Shown here piece after piece: positions 57,252 to 64,000 of a stretch of DNA of 64,000 nt (position 1 is its first letter; every line of letters begins with the position of its first letter). The notes under the pieces are model-generated. The model ran no database searches and had not been told where the DNA came from. It was given only the letters and a program-made list of their open reading frames with translations. The stretch covers positions 1,382,873-1,446,872 of the forward strand of contig NZ_WIAY01000001.1 of NCBI RefSeq assembly GCF_009467805.1, written 5' to 3'. Origin of the DNA: Stenotrophomonas nematodicola (GTDB lineage Bacteria; Pseudomonadota; Gammaproteobacteria; Xanthomonadales; Xanthomonadaceae). A program made the position numbers and the translations under genes.

Positions 57252-57773
57252 ATGAAGATCCTCTTTGCAGCCGCCTGCGCGATCAGTCTTCTCGTCCCCG
57301 CCTTCGCCGCCAGCGCCAAGTCCACCGACCGCAACGAGCCGATGTCCATCGACGCGGGCGCGCAGACCGGCACGCTCGACGGCAATGGCAAGACCACCCT
57401 GTCCCAGGGCGTCATCGTCATCCAGGGCACGCTGGACCTGCGCTCGTCCGAAGCGGAGATCTACCTCAAGGACGGCGAGCCGGTGCGTGCGGTATTCACC
57501 GGCAAGCAGGCCAAGCTCAAGCAGCAGCTCGATGACGGCAGCTGGATGGATGCCTCGGCCGACCGCATCGACTACGACATCAAGGGCGAAGTGCTCACGA
57601 TGACCGGCAACTACAACGTCAAGAGCGCGCGCGGCACCAATGCCGGCCAGAAGATGACCTACAACACCCGTACCGGCGAGATGAACAGCGGTGGCGACGG
57701 CACCCGTGTGCGCACCGTGATCCAGCCGAAGGCCAAGGCCGCCGCGCCGGCCGCTGCCGGGAGCAAGAAGTAA
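57252..57773 (+). CDS. lptA: LPS transport periplasmic protein LptA
   Basis: A 173-aa protein with a signal peptide ([12 protein letters not shown]) and an OstA jellyroll ([25 protein letters not shown]). It forms the periplasmic bridge for LPS. The lysine-rich C-terminus (KAKAAAP) is unusual but not rare. Its stop overlaps the lptB start by one base (TAATG). Confidence 0.95.
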   Translation: MKILFAAACAISLLVPAFAASAKSTDRNEPMSIDAGAQTGTLDGNGKTTLSQGVIVIQGTLDLRSSEAEIYLKDGEPVRAVFTGKQAKLKQQLDDGSWMDASADRIDYDIKGEVLTMTGNYNVKSARGTNAGQKMTYNTRTGEMNSGGDGTRVRTVIQPKAKAAAPAAAGSKK

Positions 57774-58492
57774 TGCTCGTCGCCAAAGGCCTGCGCAAGC
57801 GCTACAAGCAGCGCGAAGTGGTGAAGGATTTCGGCCTGACCCTGGACGCCGGTGAAGTGGTCGGCCTGCTCGGGCCGAACGGCGCCGGCAAGACCACCTG
57901 CTTCTACATGATTGTCGGGCTGGTCGAAGCCGATGCCGGCAGCATCGTGCTGGACGGCAAGGACATCACCGGCGACCCGATGTACACCCGCGCCAAGCAG
58001 GGCGTGGGTTACCTGCCGCAGGAACCGTCGGTGTTCCGCAAGCTGACCGTGGCCGACAACCTGCGCCTGGTGCTGGAACTGCGCGAAGACCTGGACAAGG
58101 ACGGCCGCGAGAAGGAGCTCAACTCGCTGCTCGACGAACTGCAGATCGGTCACGTTGCCGACCAGCTCGGCGCCAGCCTGTCCGGCGGCGAGCGCCGTCG
58201 CTGCGAGATCGCCCGCGCGCTGGCGGCCCGCCCGCGCCTGATCCTGCTCGATGAACCGTTCGCCGGCGTGGACCCGATCTCGGTCGGTGAGATCCAGCGC
58301 ATCGTCACCCACCTCAAGCAGCGCGGGATCGGGGTCCTGATCACCGACCACAATGTGCGCGAAACCTTGGGAATCTGCGACCGCGCGTATATCCTCAACG
58401 AAGGCAGCGTGCTGGCACAGGGCGCGCCGGACGAGATCCTGGCCAACGCCGACGTCCGACGCGTCTACCTTGGGGACACCTTCAAGCTCTGA
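57773..58492 (+). CDS. lptB: LPS export ATPase LptB
   Basis: A 239-aa ABC ATPase. Walker [10 protein letters not shown], the signature [16 protein letters not shown] and Walker [14 protein letters not shown] are all clear. It powers LPS extraction with LptFG, which are not in this window. ATG at 57773. rpoN follows 42 bp on. Confidence 0.97.
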   Translation: MLVAKGLRKRYKQREVVKDFGLTLDAGEVVGLLGPNGAGKTTCFYMIVGLVEADAGSIVLDGKDITGDPMYTRAKQGVGYLPQEPSVFRKLTVADNLRLVLELREDLDKDGREKELNSLLDELQIGHVADQLGASLSGGERRRCEIARALAARPRLILLDEPFAGVDPISVGEIQRIVTHLKQRGIGVLITDHNVRETLGICDRAYILNEGSVLAQGAPDEILANADVRRVYLGDTFKL

Positions 58493-58534
58493 TCCAGCGG
58501 CCGCCGCAACGCCTTCCCTCCGTTCGGCACAGGC

Positions 58535-59986
58535 ATGAAAGCACGGCTGCAGACATCGATGGGGCAACAACTGGTCATGACGCCGCAGCTGCGTCAGGCC
58601 ATCAAGCTGCTGCAGATGTCCAGCGCCGAGCTCGACCTGGAAATCGCCGAGGCAGTGGAGACCAACCCGCTGCTGGAATGGGCCGAGAACGCCGAACCGG
58701 CGCTGGAGGCCCTGCCGGGCGAGACCGCCACGACCGTGAATGCAGGCGACGGCGAGGAGCACGGCGACCGGGATGCCGATGCCGCCGGTCCCGGTGCGGA
58801 TGACTGGGCGCCTGGCGAGGGCGACTGGAGCAGCGGCAACAGCGGCGGCTCGTTCGATGACGACGACACCGGTAGCGCCGCCGAGCGCGTGGCCGAAACC
58901 GAATCGCTGGCCGACCACCTGCTGTGGCAGCTGCACCTGTCCCACCTCTCCAGCCGCGACCGCAGCATCGGCGCGGCGCTGATCGATGCGTTCGAGGATG
59001 ATGGCTATCTGCGCGAGCCGCTGAGCGCCATCGCCGACACCCTGCTCCCGGGCATCCACGCCAGTGAAGCGGAAATCCTGACCGTCCTGCACCAGATCCA
59101 GCGCTTCGACCCGATCGGGATCGGCGCGCGCAGCCTGGGCGAGTGCCTGCGCCTGCAGTTGGACGTGCTGCCCGCCGACACCCCCGGGCTGGCCCTGGCC
59201 CGCCGCATCGCCGACGGCCCGCTGGAGCGCCTGCCGCGCAGCGGCGTAGCCGGCATTGCCCACGAGCTGCGCGAGCCACTGGCCGAAGTGGACACCGCCG
59301 TGCAGCTGCTGCGGACCCTGGACCCCCGCCCCGGCACCCAGATCGGCGAGCTTTCCCACGACAGCTACGTGGTGCCCGACTGCGTGGTCTGGCGCCAGAA
59401 CGGCATCTGGCGGGCGGCCCTGGCCGGCCATGCCGGCCCCCGGGTCGTGATCCACCGGGGCTACGAACAGATGATCCGCCGCTGCGGGGAAAGCGACGCC
59501 GGCTACCTGCGCGCCCACCTGCAGGAAGCGCGCTGGCTGCTCAAGGGCCTGGAAGCCCGGGGCGAAACCCTGCTGCGGGTGGTGCGCTGCCTGCTGCAGC
59601 AGCAGGCCGCCTTCCTGGAGTTCGGCGAACAGGCCCTGCGCCCGCTGACGCTGCGCGAGGTGGCCGGCGAGCTGGGCCTGCACGAATCGACCATCTCCCG
59701 CGCCATCGCACGCAAATACGTCCGCACCCCCCGCGGCACCTTGGCGCTGCGGTCGTTCTTCGCCTCGGGCATCGATACCGACAGCGGCGGGGAAGCCTCC
59801 AGCACCGCCATCCAGGCCATGATCCGGCGCCTGATCGACGACGAGAACCCGCGCAAGCCGCTTTCTGACGCCAAGCTGGCTGACCTGCTCAAGACCTCGG
59901 GAATACCGGTGGCGCGGCGCACCGTGGCGAAGTATCGTGAGGCCATGAACATTTCCGCCTCGCACGAAAGAGTAAGAATCGCCTGA
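58535..59986 (+). CDS. rpoN: RNA polymerase sigma-54 factor RpoN
   Basis: A 483-aa sigma-54. The Gln/Leu-rich region I is at the start (LRQAIKLLQMSSAELDLEI), an acidic Gly-rich linker follows, then the core-binding and HTH domain, and the RpoN box ARRTVAKYRE lies near the C-terminus. It directs transcription from -24/-12 promoters with enhancer-binding activators. Its place between lptB and hpf is standard. ATG at 58535. Confidence 0.97.
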   Translation: MKARLQTSMGQQLVMTPQLRQAIKLLQMSSAELDLEIAEAVETNPLLEWAENAEPALEALPGETATTVNAGDGEEHGDRDADAAGPGADDWAPGEGDWSSGNSGGSFDDDDTGSAAERVAETESLADHLLWQLHLSHLSSRDRSIGAALIDAFEDDGYLREPLSAIADTLLPGIHASEAEILTVLHQIQRFDPIGIGARSLGECLRLQLDVLPADTPGLALARRIADGPLERLPRSGVAGIAHELREPLAEVDTAVQLLRTLDPRPGTQIGELSHDSYVVPDCVVWRQNGIWRAALAGHAGPRVVIHRGYEQMIRRCGESDAGYLRAHLQEARWLLKGLEARGETLLRVVRCLLQQQAAFLEFGEQALRPLTLREVAGELGLHESTISRAIARKYVRTPRGTLALRSFFASGIDTDSGGEASSTAIQAMIRRLIDDENPRKPLSDAKLADLLKTSGIPVARRTVAKYREAMNISASHERVRIA

Positions 59987-60044
59987 CGCTCCACCGCGCC
60001 AGGCGGGAAGGTTCATTGGCAAATCCGAACGAAGGAGAAACCCG

Positions 60045-60368
60045 ATGCGCATCGAAACGTATGGCCAGCAGCTTGAACTCACCCCCGCTCTGAACGAGTA
60101 CGTGGAAACCAAGCTGAAGCGGCTGGGGAAGCATTTCGACCAGCACTGCGAGATTCGCGTGCAGCTGTCGATCCGCAAGCCGGACCACCATGCAGATGCC
60201 AGTGTGAACGTCCCCGGGCAGACCCTGCACGCCGACGCCAGCGGCCCGACCATGTACGCCGCCATCGATATCCTGGCCGACAAGCTCGACCGCCTCGTGA
60301 TCAAGCACAAGGAGAAAAAGCAGCAGCACGCGCCGCTGCCGCTGCCGGTGGGCGACAATGAGGGCTGA
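60045..60368 (+). CDS. hpf: Ribosome hibernation promoting factor HPF
   Basis: A 107-aa short-form HPF (RpoX/YfiA family) with the beta-alpha fold IETYGQQLELTPALNEYVETK and the basic helix KLDRLVIKHKEKKQQH. It binds the small ribosomal subunit in stationary phase and leads to 100S dimers. GAAGGAG sits in front of the ATG at 60045. Confidence 0.95.
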   Translation: MRIETYGQQLELTPALNEYVETKLKRLGKHFDQHCEIRVQLSIRKPDHHADASVNVPGQTLHADASGPTMYAAIDILADKLDRLVIKHKEKKQQHAPLPLPVGDNEG

Positions 60369-60388
60369 CGCCCTCGTTCTTCCCTGAC

Positions 60389-60841
60389 ATGCCTTTGACT
60401 GACCTCCTGGCGGCCGTGCGCACGCAAGTGTTGCCGGCCGCCGACCGCGACAGTGTCCTCAAAGCGGCCGCCCGCCTGCTGGCCTGCCGCGAAGCCAATG
60501 CCGAGCTGATCTACCAGAACCTGTGCCAGCGCGAAGCGCTGGGCAGCACCGGGATCGGGCACGGCATCGCCATCCCGCACGGCCGCGCGCCGCTGCTCGA
60601 GCGCCCCCGCGGTGCCCTGCTGCGCCTGGAGTCACCGGTGGAGTTCGGCAGCGACGAACCGGTGGACCTGGTGTTCGCCATCGCCGTCCCCGCGCACTAC
60701 ACCCATCAACATCTGATGCTGCTGTCCGAGCTGGCCGAACTGTTCTCCGAACCGGCCATCCGCCAGGCACTGCGCGAGGCGCGCGACGGCGACGCCCTGC
60801 GCCAGGTCATCGAATTCCCTCCGCCGGCGAGTGCCGCATGA
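60389..60841 (+). CDS. ptsN: Nitrogen-related PTS EIIA protein PtsN
   Basis: A 150-aa EIIA(Ntr) with the phosphorylated His in [11 protein letters not shown] (about residue 66). It takes phosphate from an HPr-type carrier and regulates potassium, nitrogen and other functions rather than moving sugar. The ATG at 60389 follows hpf after 20 bp, and its end overlaps hprK (ATGA). Confidence 0.95.
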   Translation: MPLTDLLAAVRTQVLPAADRDSVLKAAARLLACREANAELIYQNLCQREALGSTGIGHGIAIPHGRAPLLERPRGALLRLESPVEFGSDEPVDLVFAIAVPAHYTHQHLMLLSELAELFSEPAIRQALREARDGDALRQVIEFPPPASAA

Positions 60842-61788
60842 ATACGAGCATCACCGCACGCGAATTGTTCGAACAGCAGCGCGATCGCCTCAGCCTGCGC
60901 TGGGTGGCCGGGCAGAAGGGCGAGCGCCGCGAGCTCGAGGCCGGCAATACCGTGTCGCGCCGGCCCTCGCTGGCCGGCTACCTCAACGCGATCTACCCCA
61001 ACAAAGTGCAGATCCTCGGCACCGAGGAACTGTCCTGGCTGGATTCGCTGGACTCGCGCCAGCGCTGGGAGACCATCGAGCGGATCATGCAGTCGCATCC
61101 GCTGGCGCTGGTGATCACCCGCAACCAGTCCTGCCCGGAAGACCTGCGCGCGGCCGCCGACGAGTCGCAGACCCCGCTGTGGGTCTCGCCCAAGCGCGGC
61201 CACGAGCTGCTCAACCATCTGTCCTACCATCTGGCGCGCACGCTGGCGCCGCGGGTGATCCTGCATGGCGTATTCATGGAGATCTATTCCATCGGCGTGC
61301 TGATCACCGGCGAGGCCGGGTCGGGCAAGAGCGAGCTGGCCCTGGAGCTGCTCAGCCGCGGCCATCGGCTGGTGGCCGATGACGCCCCCGAGTTTACCCA
61401 GATCGCCCCGGACGTGCTCGACGGCACCTGCCCGGAGCTGCTGCAGGATCTGCTGGAAGTGCGCGGACTGGGCGTGCTGAACGTGCGGGAGATGTTCGGT
61501 GACACCGCGGTAAAGAAGAACAAGTACCTTCGGCTGATCGTCCACCTGACCAAGCCGATGACCGAGCCGACACCCCACGGGTACGAACGCCTCACCGGCG
61601 ATTCGGGCACCCGCCACGTGCTGGACCTGGACGTGCCGCTGATCACCCTGCCGGTGATGCCCGGCCGCAACCTGGCCGTGCTGACCGAAGCGGCCACCCG
61701 GCTGCACATTCTACGTACCAAGGGTATCGACCCCGCCGCGATGTTCATCGCCCGCCACAGCAACATGTTGGAACGCCGCACCCCATGA
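60838..61788 (+). CDS. hprK: HPr kinase/phosphorylase HprK
   Basis: A 316-aa HprK. The P-loop lies in [19 protein letters not shown] and is followed by the HprK signature [11 protein letters not shown]. It phosphorylates and dephosphorylates Ser46 of HPr. The HPr three genes downstream retains that serine, so the pair should be active. Start overlaps ptsN and stop overlaps rapZ. Confidence 0.95.
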   Translation: MNTSITARELFEQQRDRLSLRWVAGQKGERRELEAGNTVSRRPSLAGYLNAIYPNKVQILGTEELSWLDSLDSRQRWETIERIMQSHPLALVITRNQSCPEDLRAAADESQTPLWVSPKRGHELLNHLSYHLARTLAPRVILHGVFMEIYSIGVLITGEAGSGKSELALELLSRGHRLVADDAPEFTQIAPDVLDGTCPELLQDLLEVRGLGVLNVREMFGDTAVKKNKYLRLIVHLTKPMTEPTPHGYERLTGDSGTRHVLDLDVPLITLPVMPGRNLAVLTEAATRLHILRTKGIDPAAMFIARHSNMLERRTP

Positions 61789-62684
61789 GCCTGCCCACTG
61801 CCCCCGCCACTGCCCCGCCCCCGGCCACGCTGATAATCGTCAGCGGGCTGTCCGGCTCGGGCAAGACGGTCGCACTGAAGACCTTCGAAGACCTCGACTA
61901 CTACTGCTCGGACAACCTGCCGATCAACCTGCTGCCGGACTTCGTGCGCAGCCTGCTCGGCGACAGCGGCACCGAGGGCCCGCGCCGGCTGGCGGTGGGC
62001 ATCGACGTGCGCGCGCAGAGCGACCTGACCCAGCTTTCGCACTGGCGCGAGGATGCCAAGGCCGCCGGGCTCGACGCCCAGCTGCTGTTCTTCGACGCCA
62101 CCGATGAAACCCTGCTCAAGCGCTACGCCGACACCCGGCGCCGCCACCCGCTGAGCCAGCTTGGCCTGTCGCTGCCCGAGGCGATCGCCCGCGAGCGCGA
62201 ACTGACCGCCCCGCTGCGCCGCGCCGCCGATGCCGTGATCGACACCACCGACCTCAACGTGCACCAGCTGCGCCGCAAGGTGGTGACAGGGTTCGCGCTC
62301 AACCACGGCAGCAAGCTGTCCCTGCTGTTCGAGTCGTTCGCCTACAAGCGCGGCGTGCCGGCCGAGGCCGACTTCGTGTTCGACGTCCGCGTGCTGCCCA
62401 ATCCGCACTGGAACACGGAACTGCGCCCGCTGTCGGGCCGCGACCGGGGGGTGCGCGAGTACCTGGACGAGCAGCCGGACGTAAAGCGCTATGCCGCCCA
62501 GCTGGTGGATTTCCTCGACACCTGGCTGCCGCGCCTGGGCAACGACACCCGCAGCTACGTGACCGTCGCCTTCGGCTGCACCGGCGGCAAGCACCGTTCG
62601 GTGTACCTGGCCGAGCGGATGGCCCGGCATGCGCGGGACCAGGGCTGGCCGGACGTGGCCACGTTCCATCGCGAACTGGATTGA
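61785..62684 (+). CDS. rapZ: RNase adapter protein RapZ
   Basis: A 299-aa RapZ with the N-terminal P-loop [18 protein letters not shown] and the C-terminal signature [19 protein letters not shown]. It binds GlmZ-type small RNA and glucosamine-6-P to set amino-sugar supply for the wall. The 4-bp overlap with hprK is usual. Confidence 0.95.
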   Translation: MSLPTAPATAPPPATLIIVSGLSGSGKTVALKTFEDLDYYCSDNLPINLLPDFVRSLLGDSGTEGPRRLAVGIDVRAQSDLTQLSHWREDAKAAGLDAQLLFFDATDETLLKRYADTRRRHPLSQLGLSLPEAIARERELTAPLRRAADAVIDTTDLNVHQLRRKVVTGFALNHGSKLSLLFESFAYKRGVPAEADFVFDVRVLPNPHWNTELRPLSGRDRGVREYLDEQPDVKRYAAQLVDFLDTWLPRLGNDTRSYVTVAFGCTGGKHRSVYLAERMARHARDQGWPDVATFHRELD

Positions 62685-62818
62685 TCCGTCGAGCCGGCCG
62701 CTGGCCGGCTCTCCGGGACACCCGGCGCAGGCGCCACACCGACTCATCATGAATACGGGATACAGCGCCCCTGTTTTGCGGCTATCGCCAATTCACGTTG
62801 ACCTGTTAACGTTTGGCA

Positions 62819-63211
62819 ATGACCTGTGGCATTCTCCTCGTAACCCACCCCGGTGTTGGCACTTCCCTGTTGGACGTGGCAACCCGGTTGCTGCGGCACC
62901 TGCCGCTGAAGACCGACGCTTTCGAAGTACCGTTCGACGCAGACCTGGACGCCCTGCTCCCGCTCGCCTCGGCCGCCTTGCGCCGGGTGGACAGTGGACA
63001 GGGCGTGCTGATCCTGACCGACCTGTACGGCGCCAGCCCCAGCAATCTGGCCGGGCAGCTGGCTCGTCTGGGCACCCCGGCGCGCCGGGTTTCGGCGCTT
63101 AGCCTGCCGATGTTGTTGCGGGTGATGAATTATCCGGAACAGGGACTGGATCAACTACCTGCCACTGCTGCGGCAGGCACTCGCAATGGAGCGATTGTCG
63201 ACGATGCTTGA
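62819..63211 (+). CDS. PTS EIIA component, mannose type
   Basis: A 130-aa EIIA of the mannose/fructose group with the phosphorylated His in LVTHPGVGTSLL. In Xanthomonadaceae and many other proteobacteria this gene stands before ptsH and ptsI without any IIB, IIC or IID sugar permease, which suggests regulation. The ATG at 62819 has no clear ribosome-binding site; an in-frame TTG is 6 nt upstream. Its end overlaps ptsH by 8 bp. Confidence 0.88.
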   Translation: MTCGILLVTHPGVGTSLLDVATRLLRHLPLKTDAFEVPFDADLDALLPLASAALRRVDSGQGVLILTDLYGASPSNLAGQLARLGTPARRVSALSLPMLLRVMNYPEQGLDQLPATAAAGTRNGAIVDDA

Positions 63212-63473
63212 ACGAGAACTCACTGTATCCAACCGTCTGGGCCTGCATGCCCGCGCCACTGCCAAGCTGGTGCAGGAGCTGGCGCCCTTCCGCTGCAACG
63301 TGACCATGGCCGCCAAGGGCCGTGAGATCAACGCCAAGAGCATCATGGGCGTCATGCTGCTGGCCGCCGGCCAAGGCACCCCGGTGACCGTGCGCATCGA
63401 CGGCGAGGACGAAGCTGCTGCGATGGATGCGGTGGTGTCGCTGTTCGAACGGCGTTTCGACGAGGACAGCTGA
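63204..63473 (+). CDS. ptsH: Phosphocarrier protein HPr
   Basis: An 89-aa HPr with the phosphorylated His15 in RLGLHARATAK and the regulatory Ser46 in INAKSIMGVMLL. It receives phosphate from EI and passes it to the two EIIA proteins near it. HprK can modify Ser46. The ATG at 63204 gives the family N-terminus; an ATG at 63186 would add six residues. Confidence 0.95.
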   Translation: MLERELTVSNRLGLHARATAKLVQELAPFRCNVTMAAKGREINAKSIMGVMLLAAGQGTPVTVRIDGEDEAAAMDAVVSLFERRFDEDS

Positions 63474-63475
63474 GC

Positions 63476-64000
63476 ATGCCGGGGCAACCGTCGCGACCGG
63501 CCGCCAGCACCACGTCACGGACCGCGTCCGGGGCGGTGCTGCTGGGCGGCCACGGTGCCTCGCGCGGCAACGCGCTCGGGCGTGCGCGGGTCCGCCTGCC
63601 GCACGTGCTGGAGGTGGCCGAGCAGCGCATTCCCGCCGCCAAGGTGGATGCCGAGCTCAAGCGGCTGCATAGCGCGGTGGACGCCGCCCGCGGCGAAATG
63701 CACGACCTGCGCCAACGGCTGCACGGCGCGCTGAACCAGGAGGCCGGCGAGTTCCTTGACCTGCACGCGCTGCTGCTGGACGACCCGGAGCTGCTGTTCG
63801 GGCTGGATGAACTGATCCGCAGCGGTCCGTACAGCGCCGGCTATGCCCTGCGCGTGCAGCGTGACCGGCTGGCCAAGGTCTTCGACGGCATGGACGATGC
63901 CTACCTGAAGAGCCGCATGGACGATCTGGACCATGTGATCGGCCGCATCCACGCCTTCCTGCAGAAGCGCCCGCCCGACGTCAAAGGCATGGCCGGGGAG
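63476..64000 (+). CDS. ptsI: PTS enzyme I (5' part, cut by window end)
   Basis: The frame is open from ATG at 63476 through the last base (175 codons). The visible part, after an extended polar N-terminus of about 20 residues, shows ASRGNALGRARV and ELLFGLDELIRSGPYSAGYALR, which belong to the N-terminal HPr-binding domain of enzyme I. EI transfers phosphate from PEP to HPr. It starts 2 bp after ptsH. The PEP-binding part lies outside the window. Confidence 0.92.
   Translation, partial: MPGQPSRPAASTTSRTASGAVLLGGHGASRGNALGRARVRLPHVLEVAEQRIPAAKVDAELKRLHSAVDAARGEMHDLRQRLHGALNQEAGEFLDLHALLLDDPELLFGLDELIRSGPYSAGYALRVQRDRLAKVFDGMDDAYLKSRMDDLDHVIGRIHAFLQKRPPDVKGMAGE

Overview
The window is a chromosomal segment of a GC-rich gammaproteobacterium of the Xanthomonadaceae, most like Stenotrophomonas. 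Grounds for this are the MurD2/MurL pair for making D-Glu wall precursors, a fused aspartokinase-diaminopimelate decarboxylase, a GTAG-type REP hairpin at the left edge, the rpoN-hpf-ptsN-hprK-rapZ-EIIA-HPr-EI gene order, and an RHS N-terminus of xanthomonad type. The assignment rests on gene content read by eye, not on a database search. No rRNA, tRNA, CRISPR array, IS element or phage gene was found.

Layout. 0-5.5 kb (minus strand): wall and lysine genes (murD2, murL, lysA-lysC fusion). 5.6-12.5 kb: single metabolic and stress genes (PhzF-like, amidohydrolase, OsmC, HU with a Lys/Ala tail, DJ-1/PfpI-like, SET-domain methyltransferase). 12.6-18.4 kb: a suf operon (Rrf2 regulator, sufB, an LprI-like gene, sufC, sufD, sufS) with a clear promoter and terminator. 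18.5-22.1 kb: a lower-GC scar zone holding an RHS 5' stub, small membrane proteins, lipoproteins, repeated segments and a frameshifted copy of part of sufS. 22.3-24.6 kb: a heme-uptake locus with an internal deletion that joins the start of an ECF sigma gene to the end of a TonB-dependent receptor, followed by heme oxygenase and a DUF454-TonB fusion.

26-38.4 kb: a large iron-acquisition block. It has a Fiu/PiuA-like receptor with PiuC and a Sel1 protein, then a FepA-like receptor, then a probable reductive module: PepSY membrane protein, DUF2271 protein with a flavinylation-like motif, DUF4198 protein, ApbE flavin transferase and a membrane-anchored NADPH flavoreductase. Candidate Fur boxes precede the heme locus, the receptors and the PepSY module. 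38.7-42 kb (minus): HutD-like protein, two L,D-transpeptidase-type enzymes and ComEA. 42-45.7 kb: M20 peptidase, GlsB-like protein, and AmgK-MurU for recycling MurNAc.

45.7-48.7 kb (minus): hda, a PerM-type permease and a DUF2066 protein, each overlapping the next by 4 bp. 48.8-51.4 kb: purM and purN with two membrane-protein genes between them. 51.5-53 kb: two DUF3108 proteins. 53-54.9 kb (minus): EF-hand protein, murA and a BolA/IbaG protein. 55-58.5 kb: kdsD-kdsC-lptC-lptA-lptB for Kdo synthesis and LPS export. 58.5-64 kb: rpoN, hpf, ptsN, hprK, rapZ, EIIA, HPr and the start of EI, which runs off the window.

Recurrent themes are envelope building (murD2/murL, murA, amgK/murU, L,D-transpeptidases, kds/lpt), iron and Fe-S handling (suf, heme, siderophore receptors, flavin reductase), and phosphotransfer regulation at the right end. 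Most ordinary genes look intact. The damaged or chimeric sequence is concentrated between 18.5 and 22.9 kb.
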